From Microbacterium sp. TNHR37B (GTDB lineage Bacteria > Actinomycetota > Actinomycetes > Actinomycetales > Microbacteriaceae), in assembly GCF_001620065.1 (NCBI RefSeq), contig NZ_LQGV01000003.1, positions 1,178,001 through 1,242,000 on the forward strand: a stretch of DNA of 64,000 bases, given 5' to 3'. A program made the position numbers and the translations under genes. The notes below the pieces were generated by a model, which did not search any database, was not told the DNA's origin, and saw nothing but the letters and a program-made list of their open reading frames with translations. Each line of letters starts with the position of its first letter. The first letter of the stretch is position 1. This document shows, one piece after another, positions 7,920 through 15,979 of this stretch.

Positions 7920-7966
7920 GTGGCTCCCTGGATGAGTTCCGGCGGAGCAACGTTACCCTCCCACCG

Positions 7967-7972
7967 TATCCT
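7967..7972 (+). promoter_or_regulatory. -10 element TATCCT, leaderless
   Basis: TATCCT ends 6 nt before the ATG at 7979, which lacks a spaced ribosome-binding site. Confidence 0.4.
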
Positions 7973-7978
7973 CGAGGG

Positions 7979-8932
7979 ATGCCGCTCGCCCCTCCCACAA
8001 CGCCGCCTGCCGGCGTGGCGGCGGGCGTGGCATCGGCCACTCGGTCCGTGGTGCCGGCGACGGTGGAGCTGACCGCGGAGGAGTGGCGTGCGCGCGAGGC
8101 GGCGCACCGGGCTCGGGCCGACGACCTCACCGCCGCGCGCCGCGACCGGGTCGCGCGCGGGCGGACGCATCCCGTCGACGACTTCCTGTACACCTACTAC
8201 AGCTACAAGCCCGCGGTGCTCCGCCGCTGGCACCCCGGGATCGGCGTGCGGCTGAGGGACGCCGCCGCCGAGCCGCGCGCCACGTGGCGCGGCTACCGAG
8301 TGGACGGCGATCACCTCGAGGTGGACGCGGCGGGCCTGTCGCGAGAGCGAGGACTGCTGCTGCGCGGGATCGCGGACATCCTCCGCGCCACGCGCTCGCG
8401 GCGGGCGCAGTTCGGGTGCTTCGGCCTCCACGAGTGGGCCATGGTGTACCGCGACGACGCCCCTCGGCACGCGGTGCCGCTGCGGCTGGGATCCCGCGGC
8501 ACCGACGCGGTCGTCGAGTCGCACCAGCTGACGTGCACGCACTTCGATGCCTTCCGCTTCTTCACCCCTGAGGCGGTTCCCCGCAATCGTCAGCCGCTCG
8601 ATCGCGCCGGCCAGTCCCGCACGGAGCAGCCGGGATGCCTGCACGCCAACATGGACCTCTACAAGTGGGCGGTCAAGCTCGGCCCCTTGGTTCCCGGCAG
8701 CCTCCTGCTGGATGCGTTCACGCTCGCGCGCGACATCCGCGAGCTCGACATGCGAGCCTCGCCGTACGACTTGACCGACTGGGGGTATGCGCCCATCGCG
8801 ATCGAGACGGCGGAGGGCAAGGCGGAGTACGTCGCGCTCCAGCGACGGTTCGCCGAGCGAGCGGACGAGGTGCGCGGCGAGCTCATCCGGATCGTGGCAG
8901 CGGCGCGCGATGCCGGTGCGACGCCGGCCTGA
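7979..8932 (+). CDS. Actinobacterial protein often labelled 3-methyladenine DNA glycosylase
   Basis: 317 aa, soluble. The conserved core begins at EEWRAREAAHRAR and includes VDDFLYTYYSYKPAVLRRWHPG, FGCFGLHEWAMVY and HANMDLYKWAVKLGPLVP. This family is widespread in Microbacteriaceae and Corynebacteriales and is commonly annotated as 3-methyladenine DNA glycosylase, but I see no helix-hairpin-helix or AAG/AlkA catalytic pattern, so the enzymatic label should be treated as a family name. The start follows a TATCCT -10 by 6 nt. Confidence 0.75.
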   Translation: MPLAPPTTPPAGVAAGVASATRSVVPATVELTAEEWRAREAAHRARADDLTAARRDRVARGRTHPVDDFLYTYYSYKPAVLRRWHPGIGVRLRDAAAEPRATWRGYRVDGDHLEVDAAGLSRERGLLLRGIADILRATRSRRAQFGCFGLHEWAMVYRDDAPRHAVPLRLGSRGTDAVVESHQLTCTHFDAFRFFTPEAVPRNRQPLDRAGQSRTEQPGCLHANMDLYKWAVKLGPLVPGSLLLDAFTLARDIRELDMRASPYDLTDWGYAPIAIETAEGKAEYVALQRRFAERADEVRGELIRIVAAARDAGATPA

Positions 8933-8980
8933 GAGCCCGCCACGCGATGTCGTATTTGCGCCATCATCCTAGAGCGCGCC

Positions 8981-8998
8981 GAATCGATTCGATACGAT
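8981..8998 (+). promoter_or_regulatory. Palindrome and -10 upstream of the MATE gene
   Basis: GAATCGATTC (8981-8990) is a perfect 10-bp palindrome directly followed by TACGAT (8993-8998), a good -10 element. The spacing suggests an operator overlapping the promoter, with a leader of about 50 nt before the ATG at 9058. The regulator is unknown. Confidence 0.35.
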
Positions 8999-9057
8999 GG
9001 ACGCGTCGCCGTCGCGACCATCTCCCCGTCGTCTTCTTTCTGTTCGAGAGCACTTCC

Positions 9058-10581
9058 ATGGCCCGCACCCTCACCACCGGCAGCCCGTGGCGCGTCATCC
9101 TGGCCTTCTCGGTGCCGCTGCTGATCGGCAACGTCGTGCAGCAGCTGTACCAAGTGGCCGACGCCGTGGTCGTCGGTCGCTGGCTCGGCGTCGACGCGCT
9201 CGCCGCCGTGGGGGCTACCGGAAGCCTCATCTTCCTGCTCCTCGGGTTCGCCTGGGGTCTCACGTCGGGGTTCGCGATCCCCACGGCGCAGGCGTTCGGT
9301 GCGCAGGACGCGGTGGCCGTGCGTCGCTCCGTCGCCGCCGGGGCCAGCCTGACCGCGGCGACGAGCGTGCTCCTCACCCTGTTCGCGCCCATGGTCGCGC
9401 GCCCGGCGCTCGCCCTCCTGCAGACGCCCGCGCAGCTCATGGACGATGCCGTCGTGTTCGCCCAGATCAGCTTCCTCGGCGCGAGCACGATGATGTTCTT
9501 CAACTTCCTCTCCGCGATCATCCGCGCCATCGGCGATTCGCGCACTCCGCTGGTGTTCCTGAGCCTGTCGTGCGCGCTCAACGTCGGCCTCGTGGTCGTG
9601 ATGGTCGGGCCCTGGGGATGGGGTGTCGCCGGCGCCGCCCTCGCGACCGTGGTGTCGCAAGCGGTCTCGGTGCTCCTGTGTCTGGAGTTCGTGCGTCGGC
9701 GGGTTCCCGTGCTCCGGCTCACCCGCCACGACTGGCGCCTCACGCGCCAGGACCTCACGCGCCACCTGCGGCTCGGTCTTCCGATGGGCTTCCAGGCCTC
9801 GATCATCGCGATCGGAACGCTCGCCGTGCAGGTGCGCCTCAACGAGCTCGGTGCCGATGCGGTCGCGTCCTACACGACCGCCTCCCGCGTCGACGGGCTC
9901 GCGATCGCGCTCCTCATGTCACTGGGTCTGGCCACATCGATGTACGTCGCGCAGAACCACGGCGGGGGTCGCCCCGATCGCATCCGCCGGGGTGTGGGGC
10001 AGGCGGTGTGGATGTCGCTCATCGGAGCCGTCGTGCTGGGGGCGCTTCTGATCGTGTTCGGGTCGAGCCTCGTGCGACTGTTCGTCGGCGACGGATCGGA
10101 CGGGGTGGTGCACGATGCGGCGCTCATGCTCGTGATCAACGGGGCCAGTTATGGCATCCTCGCCGTGCTGTTCGTGCTCCGTGGCGCGCTGCAGGGACTC
10201 GGGCACACGATGATCCCCACCGTCACGGGCGTCGTCGAACTCGTCGCGCGCGTGGGCGCAGCGGTGGTGCTCGGCGCGATCTTCGGGTTCGTCGGGGTGG
10301 TGTGGAGCAATCCGCTCGCGTGGGTGGGCGCCGTCGTGATCCTCATCCCCGCGTACCTGCGTGCGCATCGCGAGCTCGCGCGGATGCCGGTCACTCCGGC
10401 CGTGCCCACTCCCACGGCGGCGATCCCGGTGGTGGGTCCCCACGACGGGGGCATGGTGGTCGACGCGATCGTCACGCAGCCGATCGCCTTGCCGCAGCAG
10501 CCGTCCGCGGCGCCGCGCGGTCACCTCATCCGCGTCCTTGCGCGTCGCCGTTCGCGGCGCGACCGCGCCCGCTCGCGCTGA
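9058..10581 (+). CDS. MATE family efflux transporter
   Basis: 507-aa multidrug and toxin extrusion transporter with two six-helix halves. Typical motifs include LIGNVVQQLYQVADAVVVGRWLGVDALAAVGATG in the first half and GFQASIIAIGTLAVQVRLNELG opening the second. It exports cationic compounds using a Na+ or H+ gradient. The last ~60 residues form a Pro/Ala-rich then Arg-rich cytoplasmic tail (ending RRRSRRDRARSR). ATG 9058 was chosen over in-frame starts further upstream because homology begins here. Two palindromic repeats follow its stop. Confidence 0.92.
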   Translation: MARTLTTGSPWRVILAFSVPLLIGNVVQQLYQVADAVVVGRWLGVDALAAVGATGSLIFLLLGFAWGLTSGFAIPTAQAFGAQDAVAVRRSVAAGASLTAATSVLLTLFAPMVARPALALLQTPAQLMDDAVVFAQISFLGASTMMFFNFLSAIIRAIGDSRTPLVFLSLSCALNVGLVVVMVGPWGWGVAGAALATVVSQAVSVLLCLEFVRRRVPVLRLTRHDWRLTRQDLTRHLRLGLPMGFQASIIAIGTLAVQVRLNELGADAVASYTTASRVDGLAIALLMSLGLATSMYVAQNHGGGRPDRIRRGVGQAVWMSLIGAVVLGALLIVFGSSLVRLFVGDGSDGVVHDAALMLVINGASYGILAVLFVLRGALQGLGHTMIPTVTGVVELVARVGAAVVLGAIFGFVGVVWSNPLAWVGAVVILIPAYLRAHRELARMPVTPAVPTPTAAIPVVGPHDGGMVVDAIVTQPIALPQQPSAAPRGHLIRVLARRRSRRDRARSR

Positions 10582-10603
10582 CCGCCAGACGCGACTCGAC
10601 GCG

Positions 10604-10687
10604 ACACAACGGCGGACTGCTCGGCCGACACGCCGCCAGTGGAGGCTCCGCTTCGGGGTGTCGCCCCGTCCCATCCGCCGTTGGGTC
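10604..10687. repeat. Nested palindromic repeat, copy 2
   Basis: Outer arms ACACAACGGCGGA (10604-10616) and TCCGCCGTTG (from 10674); inner arms GACACGCCG (10627-10635) and CGGGGTGTC (10654-10662, one mismatch to consensus). It begins 23 bp after the MATE stop codon. Together with copy 3 it fills most of the 402-bp gap to the next gene; the remainder (10836-10983) shows only the next gene's ribosome-binding site. Confidence 0.88.
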
Positions 10688-10753
10688 CGGTGAGGGGGCC
10701 CCGCCCGCGGCGTGCTCACGAGGCGGGCGGACTCGGCGACGCGACTCGCGGGG

Positions 10754-10835
10754 ACACAACGGCGGACTGCGCGGGCAACACGCCGAGGCGACGGGCTCCG
10801 CTTCGGCGTGTCGTCCGCTCGCATCCGCCGTTGTG
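10754..10835. repeat. Nested palindromic repeat, copy 3
   Basis: Outer arms ACACAACGGCGGA (10754-10766) and TCCGCCGTTGTG (10824-10835); inner arms AACACGCCG (10777-10785) and CGGCGTGTC (10804-10812). Copies 2 and 3 also share flanking sequence before the left arm (GACGCGACTCG) and the internal GGCTCCGCTTCGG, which indicates a local tandem duplication of about 150 bp. Confidence 0.88.
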
Positions 10836-10983
10836 CTCACCCCGCCCTCGGGCCACAGGCACCCCGCCCGCGAACCACAGGCCGGGACCCCGGCACGCCC
10901 GCCCGTCGCGCACGAGCCGCCATCCGTCGCACGGCGGGCGCCGCTGCGCCCGGGGGCCGCCGCGCGGGAGGAGAATCGGTCGG

Positions 10984-11778
10984 GTGATCCTGCCTTTGCT
11001 GACCGAGATGCCCGACCCGCAGTACATCATGGTGGGCGAGGGGCATCGCATCGCGACCTACTCGTGGGGAGACGATGCGCTCCCGACCGTCGTCGCCGTC
11101 CATGGGTTCGCCTCCAGCACGCAGGACAACTGGGTCGCGACGGGCTGGGTGCGCGACCTGCAGGCCGCCGGATACCGCGTGCTCGCTCTGGATCAGCGCG
11201 GTCACGGCGCCAGTGACAAGCCCCACCAGGCGAGCGACTACACACTGCGGCAGCTCGCCGGAGACGTGGAGGCGGTCCTGGACACCTACCTCGTCGACGA
11301 GGCGCGCTACGTCGGCTACTCGCTCGGCGCCCGCGTGGGCTGGGAGGTGCTGCAGGACATCGCCCCCCGGATTCCGCGCGCCGTTCTCGGCGGCGTGCCG
11401 GACGGCATTCCCCTTGCCCGGCTCGATCTCGATCAGGTGCGCGCGCTCGCCGACGACGGCACGCCCGTCACCGACCCGGTGACGCAGAACTACGTCCGGC
11501 TGGTCGAGCGGGTTCCCGGCAACGACCTGCGTGCGCTCCTGGCGATCGCGAGCGGACTGCGCGCGTCGAAGCAGGTCGATCCCGATCCGGCGCACGCGCC
11601 GCAGCAGCCCGTGCTGTTCGCCACCGGTGCGCTCGACGCGATCATCGAGGGGTCCCGTGCGCTCGCCGCCGCCTGCACGCAGGGACGCTTCCTGGAGATC
11701 CCCGACCGGCACCATTTCAATGCCCCCGGGTCGCGGGTGTTCCGTCAGGCCGCGATCGAGTTCCTCGCGGAGGACTGA
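10984..11778 (+). CDS. Alpha/beta hydrolase
   Basis: 264-aa alpha/beta-hydrolase. The oxyanion segment VHGFASS (about 39-45), DQRGHGASD (70-78), nucleophile elbow GYSLG (S113) and the C-terminal histidine segment DRHHF are all in order, so it should be active. The substrate (ester, epoxide or C-C bond) is not determinable. The GTG at 10984 was chosen because GGAGGAG lies 9 nt upstream. A stem-loop at 11782-11817 follows the stop. Confidence 0.9.
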   Translation: MILPLLTEMPDPQYIMVGEGHRIATYSWGDDALPTVVAVHGFASSTQDNWVATGWVRDLQAAGYRVLALDQRGHGASDKPHQASDYTLRQLAGDVEAVLDTYLVDEARYVGYSLGARVGWEVLQDIAPRIPRAVLGGVPDGIPLARLDLDQVRALADDGTPVTDPVTQNYVRLVERVPGNDLRALLAIASGLRASKQVDPDPAHAPQQPVLFATGALDAIIEGSRALAAACTQGRFLEIPDRHHFNAPGSRVFRQAAIEFLAED

Positions 11779-11781
11779 CCG

Positions 11782-11817
11782 CGCAGACCCTCCCGGGCGC
11801 TGCCGGAAGGGTCTGCG
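11782..11817. terminator. Bidirectional hairpin between convergent genes
   Basis: CGCAGACCCT (11782-11791) pairs perfectly with AGGGTCTGCG (11808-11817), 4 bp after the hydrolase stop and 6 bp before the end of the convergent dehydrogenase gene. No T-tract. Confidence 0.55.
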
Positions 11818-11823
11818 GCAGGC

Positions 11824-12747
11824 TCAGACCGTGACGACGATCTTGCCGCGTGCGTGGCCCTCTTCGAGCTCGCGGTACGCGGCGACCGCGTCGTCCAAGG
11901 AGTAGGTCGCGGCGATCTCGGTGCGCAACGTGCCGTCGGCGACGAGCCGTGCCAAGTGGCCCAGCTGCGCGGCGTCGGGACGCACCCAGACGTAGTGTCC
12001 GCCGAACTCGCTCCGCGCGCGGGGGTCCGCGATCGACACGACGGTGCCGCCATCGCGCAGCAACTCCGAGGTGCTGTCGAGCGAGCTGCCGCCGGCGAAG
12101 TCGATGATCACGTCGAAGCCGTCGGGAGCCACGGCGCGGGCCTGCGCGACGAGGCCGTCGCCGTACTCCACCGGTTCGGCGCCGAGCGAGCGCAGATAGT
12201 CGTGGTTGCGGGTGGAAGCGGTGCCCACGACGCGAGCGCCCCGCAGTGCGGCGAGCTGAACGCCGAACGAGCCGACCCCGCCGGCGGCGCCGTGGATCAG
12301 CACCGTCGCGCCTTCGTTCAGGCCCGACCGCTCGATCGCCTGCCACGCGGTGAGGCCGGCGAGGGGGAGGGAGGCCGCCTGCGCGAAGCTGATGCCGGCG
12401 GGCTTGGGCGCTGCGGTGCGCACGGGAACGGGCATGAACTCCGCGAGCGAGCCGTGCTGCACGACGTCGGCGCGCGCATAGGCGAGCACTTCGTCGCCGA
12501 CGGCGAACTCCGGGGTGTCGAGCCCCGTCTTCTCGACCACTCCGGCGACATCCCATCCGGGCACCGCGGGAAGGGTCGTATCGATCAGGCCGCGGAGGTA
12601 TCCCTCCCGGATCTTGTAGTCCACGGGGTTGAGGCTGGCGGCGACGACGCGGACCACGAGGGTGTCGGGTCCGACGTGGGGCTCGGGAAGCTCGGTGAGC
12701 TCGAAGCGGTCCGCTCCGCCGAAGTCGCGATAGACGAGTGCTTTCAT
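11824..12747 (-). CDS. NADP-dependent quinone oxidoreductase-like (zinc-free MDR) protein
   Basis: 307-aa medium-chain dehydrogenase/reductase of the zeta-crystallin/quinone reductase branch. It has the GroES-like N-terminal half (SLNPVDYKIREG, PGWDVAGVVEKTG) and a Rossmann half with the nucleotide loop HGAAGGVGSFGVQLA. The cysteines and histidine that bind catalytic zinc in alcohol dehydrogenases are absent. Homology starts at MKALVYRDFGG (ATG 12747); an in-frame ATG at 12780 would add 11 residues and cannot be excluded, since neither has a strong ribosome-binding site. Confidence 0.88.
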   Translation of the reverse strand: MKALVYRDFGGADRFELTELPEPHVGPDTLVVRVVAASLNPVDYKIREGYLRGLIDTTLPAVPGWDVAGVVEKTGLDTPEFAVGDEVLAYARADVVQHGSLAEFMPVPVRTAAPKPAGISFAQAASLPLAGLTAWQAIERSGLNEGATVLIHGAAGGVGSFGVQLAALRGARVVGTASTRNHDYLRSLGAEPVEYGDGLVAQARAVAPDGFDVIIDFAGGSSLDSTSELLRDGGTVVSIADPRARSEFGGHYVWVRPDAAQLGHLARLVADGTLRTEIAATYSLDDAVAAYRELEEGHARGKIVVTV

Positions 12748-12794
12748 GCTGAAGCGCAACGGTGCCTGGGCGGACGGCATTCCCCTGCCGTCGC

Positions 12795-12800
12795 TATCGT
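12795..12800 (+). promoter_or_regulatory. -10 element TATCGT, leaderless
   Basis: TATCGT ends 6 nt before the GTG at 12807. It decides the start of the oxidoreductase: the longer in-frame extension from 12762 would cross the promoter. Confidence 0.45.
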
Positions 12801-12806
12801 GGGGGC

Positions 12807-13763
12807 GTGATCACCTTCGCCACGATCGGAACCAGCGTCATCACCGAGCGGTTCGCGGACGCGGTCGCAGGGGCCGAGGGGGCACGGATCGGCGTCGTGT
12901 CGTCGCGGGAGGCCGAACGCGGCCGGGCCTTCGCCGAGCGCATCGGGGCGCCGTCGAGTTCCGCCGGCCCCATCGCGGCGCTCGCGGGCGAGGTCGACGC
13001 CGTGTACATCGGATCGCCGAACGGACTCCACGCCGCTCAGGCTCGCGAGGCGATCGAGGCGGGGCTGCATGTCTTCGTCGAGAAGCCGGCGACGCCGACG
13101 GCGGCGGAGTTGGCCGCGCTGATCGAGCGGGCCGACGCTCGGGGCGTCGTTCTCTTCGAGGGGATGCGCAACGTCTACGACCCGGGACTGGCGCGCGTGC
13201 GGGAGCTCCTCCCTCGTCTCGGGACGCTCCGGCGGGCATCGTTCGCGCTCAACCAGCGCTCAGCGCGGTACGACCTCGTGCTCCGGGGCGAGACCCCCAA
13301 CATCTTCGACCCGGCCCTCGCCGGGGGCGCCCTGTTCGATCTCGGGGTCTATCCTCTGAGCGCCGCCGTGTCTCTCTTCGGTGAGCCGTCGCGGGTGACG
13401 GGTGCGCTGAGCCGCATCGCGACGGGAGCCGACGGCGCCGGTGCTGCGCTCCTCACCTACCCCGACCTCGTCGTCGACATCGGCTTCTCCAAGGTCACGG
13501 CGTCGGCCCGTCCGAGCGAGATCCAGGGAGAGCTCGGCACGCTCACGATCGATCGCATCACCGATCCTCGCCAGCTGGTGCTCACCCCGCTCGGTGGGGA
13601 GCCGGAGGAGTTCGCCATCGACGCGGCGGACAACAACATGCGCTACGAGGTGGAGCGGTTCGCGCAGCTGGTCTCGGGCGCGGACTCGGCCGCCGCGGAC
13701 CAGGCGCGATCGCTCGCGGTGCTCCGGATCGTGGAGTCCTTGCGCGCGCCCCTCGGCGCCTGA
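12807..13763 (+). CDS. Gfo/Idh/MocA family oxidoreductase
   Basis: 318-aa NAD(P)-dependent oxidoreductase of the Gfo/Idh/MocA family. The N-terminal Rossmann domain runs to about residue 118 and contains DAVYIGSPNGLHAAQAREAIEAGLHVFVEKPAT, whose Lys in EKP is the family catalytic lysine. The C-terminal alpha/beta domain carries GGALFDLGVYPLS with the usual Asp. Such enzymes act on sugars, sugar nucleotides or inositols. It lies just before and in the same direction as the nonulosonic-acid genes (69-bp gap), so a sugar-modifying role there is possible but unproven. Confidence 0.9.
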   Translation: MITFATIGTSVITERFADAVAGAEGARIGVVSSREAERGRAFAERIGAPSSSAGPIAALAGEVDAVYIGSPNGLHAAQAREAIEAGLHVFVEKPATPTAAELAALIERADARGVVLFEGMRNVYDPGLARVRELLPRLGTLRRASFALNQRSARYDLVLRGETPNIFDPALAGGALFDLGVYPLSAAVSLFGEPSRVTGALSRIATGADGAGAALLTYPDLVVDIGFSKVTASARPSEIQGELGTLTIDRITDPRQLVLTPLGGEPEEFAIDAADNNMRYEVERFAQLVSGADSAAADQARSLAVLRIVESLRAPLGA

Positions 13764-13832
13764 CGTTCACCCGCCGTTCGCCCGCGCGTCATCGGCGTCG
13801 CCCAGGATCGCCGGAACGCCCGAAGGAGTTCC

Positions 13833-15005
13833 GTGCCGAACGTCAATGCTCCCACTGTCGTCGCCATCATCCCCGCCCGCGGCGGATCCACGGGGGTGCC
13901 GAGAAAGAACGTGCTTCCCGTGGGAGGCGTGCCGCTGATCGCGCGCGCGGTGGCGGCGGCGCGCGCGGCGATGCGCGTCGACCGGGTCGTGGTCACGACG
14001 GATGACGCCGAGATCGCGCGGGTGGCTGCGGACGCGGGCGCGGACATCGTCGAGCGGCCCGCAGAGATCGCCGGTGCCACGGCCACCTCCGAGAGTGCGC
14101 TCCTGCACACCCTCGACGCCCTCGACGATCGGGGCATCACCACCGGCACCGTGGTCTTCCTCCAGGCCACCTCTCCCTTCATCGACCCCGCGGGCATCGA
14201 CGAGGCGGTCGGGCTCGTGGTCGACGAGGGATTCGATGCCGTGTTCTCGGCCTACGAGACCTATGGCTTCCTGTGGCGACGTACCGGGGACGGCGCGGCG
14301 GCGGCCCTCAATCACGACGCATCGCTCCGCCCGCGCCGTCAGGATCGGGAGCCGCACTACTTCGAGACGGGGGCGTTCTACGCGTTCGACGCCGCCGGGT
14401 TCCGCGCGGCGCGGCACCGCTTCTTCGGACGCGTGGGCATCGTGCAGGTGCCCGAGCGGACGGCAGTGGAGATCGACGATCCGCACCAGTTGGGGATCGC
14501 GCGCGCCCTCGCCGCTCACCTCGATCCTGCGCCGACCGCGATCGACGTGGATGCCGTGGTGACCGACTTCGACGGCGTCCACACCGACGACACGGCGCTG
14601 ATCGACGGCGACGGCGGAGAGCACGTGCGGGTCAGCCGATCCGACGGCATGGGCGTCGCCCGTCTCCGCCGCGCCGGCGTCCCCGTCCTCATCCTCTCCA
14701 CCGAGACCCATCCCGTGGTCCGCGCTCGTGCCGAGAAGCTCCACGTGGAGGTGCTCCAGGCGGTCGACGACAAGGCCGCGGCGATCACGGCGTGGGCGCG
14801 CGAGCGCGGCGTCCCGCTCTCCCGGATCGCGTATCTCGGCAACGACGTGAACGACCTCCCTGCCATGGCACTCGTGGGCTGGCCGGTCGCCGTCGCCGAC
14901 GCGCGGCCGGAGGTGCGCAGCGCGGCGCGCGCCGTCTTGCAGCGCGGCGGCGGGCAGGGCGCGGTGCGGGAACTGGCCGAGCGCGTGCTGCGCGCGCGGT
15001 CCTGA
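13833..15005 (+). CDS. CMP-nonulosonate synthetase fused to KdsC-like HAD phosphatase
   Basis: 390-aa two-domain protein. Residues 1-230 are an acylneuraminate cytidylyltransferase (NeuA type): the CTP-binding loop is IPARGGSTGVPRKN (13-26), followed by VVFLQATSPF (108-116) and FETGAFYAF (177-185). Residues 238-390 are a KdsC-type HAD phosphatase with all motifs: D245/D247 in TDFDGVHTDD, S289 in LILSTE, K314, and D338/D341 in LGNDVNDLP, plus the terminal GGGQGAVRE loop. It should dephosphorylate a 9-phosphate (or 8-phosphate) sugar acid and activate it with CTP. GTG 13833 has AAGGAG upstream. The next gene encodes the NeuB-type synthase. Confidence 0.9.
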   Translation: MPNVNAPTVVAIIPARGGSTGVPRKNVLPVGGVPLIARAVAAARAAMRVDRVVVTTDDAEIARVAADAGADIVERPAEIAGATATSESALLHTLDALDDRGITTGTVVFLQATSPFIDPAGIDEAVGLVVDEGFDAVFSAYETYGFLWRRTGDGAAAALNHDASLRPRRQDREPHYFETGAFYAFDAAGFRAARHRFFGRVGIVQVPERTAVEIDDPHQLGIARALAAHLDPAPTAIDVDAVVTDFDGVHTDDTALIDGDGGEHVRVSRSDGMGVARLRRAGVPVLILSTETHPVVRARAEKLHVEVLQAVDDKAAAITAWARERGVPLSRIAYLGNDVNDLPAMALVGWPVAVADARPEVRSAARAVLQRGGGQGAVRELAERVLRARS

Positions 15006-15106
15006 CCGAATCGACACCGGATCGGAGCCTGCGCGTCAACTCGACGTGGCCAATCGTTCACTTTGCGGGCCGACACTTTCCGAACGACGTCACGAGAGGA
15101 ACCGAG

Positions 15107-15979
15107 ATGACCGTCACGATCGGATCGCGCACCATCGGTGCAGGCCACCCCACCTATGTCATTGCCGAGATCGGCCTCAACCACAACGGCGACGTCGAGA
15201 TCGCCAAGCAGCTCATCGACGTCGCCCGTCGAGCGGGCGCGGATGCGGTGAAGTTCCAGAAGCGCACGCCCGAGATCGCGACGCCGGCGCACATGCGCGA
15301 CGTGCCGCGCGACACGCCCTGGGGCACGATGAGCTACCTCGAGTACCGCTACCGCGTCGAGTTCAACCGTGAGCAGTACGTGGAGATCGGCGACTACGCC
15401 ACCATGTCGGGCCTGGACTGGTTCGCCTCCCCGTGGGATGTGCCGTCGGTGCACTTCCTCGAAGACCTCGGCGTCGTCGCGCACAAGGTGGCGTCGGCCT
15501 CGCTCACCGACGGCGAGATGCTGGAGGCGCTGCGTGCCACCGGCAAGCCGATCATCCTGTCGACGGGGATGTCGACGCTGGAGCAGATCGACCGCGCCGT
15601 GCAGATCCTCGGCACCGACAACCTCATCCTCCTCCACGCGACATCCACGTATCCGATGGAGGCCGAGGAGGCCAACCTGCGGGTGATCCCGGCCCTCCGG
15701 GAGCGCTACGCGGGGGTTCCCGTCGGCTACTCGGGCCACGAGCGGGGTCTGCAGATCTCGCTGGCGGCCGTCGCGCTGGGAGCGGTGGCGGTCGAGCGCC
15801 ACATCACGCTCGACCGCACGATGTGGGGATCGGATCACTCCGCCTCGCTGGAGCCGGCCGGGCTCGAGCACCTCGTGCGCGACATCCGGGTCATCGAGGA
15901 AGCCCTCGGCGACGGCGTCAAGCGTGTGTTCCCGGGCGAACTGGCGCCCATGGCCAAGCTGCGCCGCGTCCCGGCATGA
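15107..15979 (+). CDS. neuB: N-acetylneuraminate synthase family protein lacking SAF domain
   Basis: 290-aa PEP-condensing sialic-acid synthase. The TIM barrel is complete: VIAEIGLNHNGDVEIAKQLI near the start, ADAVKFQKR, KVASASLTD, STGMSTLEQI, SGHERG and the terminal VFPGELAPMAKLRR. It stops there, so the C-terminal SAF (antifreeze-like) domain of about 60 residues, present in classical NeuB of ~345 aa, is missing. It should join PEP to a C6 sugar or its 6-phosphate, but the exact acceptor (ManNAc, ManNAc-6-P, Man-6-P or other) cannot be read. The ATG at 15107 follows GAGAGGA. Its stop overlaps the next start (ATGA). Confidence 0.9.
   Translation: MTVTIGSRTIGAGHPTYVIAEIGLNHNGDVEIAKQLIDVARRAGADAVKFQKRTPEIATPAHMRDVPRDTPWGTMSYLEYRYRVEFNREQYVEIGDYATMSGLDWFASPWDVPSVHFLEDLGVVAHKVASASLTDGEMLEALRATGKPIILSTGMSTLEQIDRAVQILGTDNLILLHATSTYPMEAEEANLRVIPALRERYAGVPVGYSGHERGLQISLAAVALGAVAVERHITLDRTMWGSDHSASLEPAGLEHLVRDIRVIEEALGDGVKRVFPGELAPMAKLRRVPA

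Noticed and set aside
10604..10835. Possible CRISPR-like repeat pair
   Set aside because: Only two units, internally palindromic, with related rather than unique spacers; other copies are dispersed. No cas genes.
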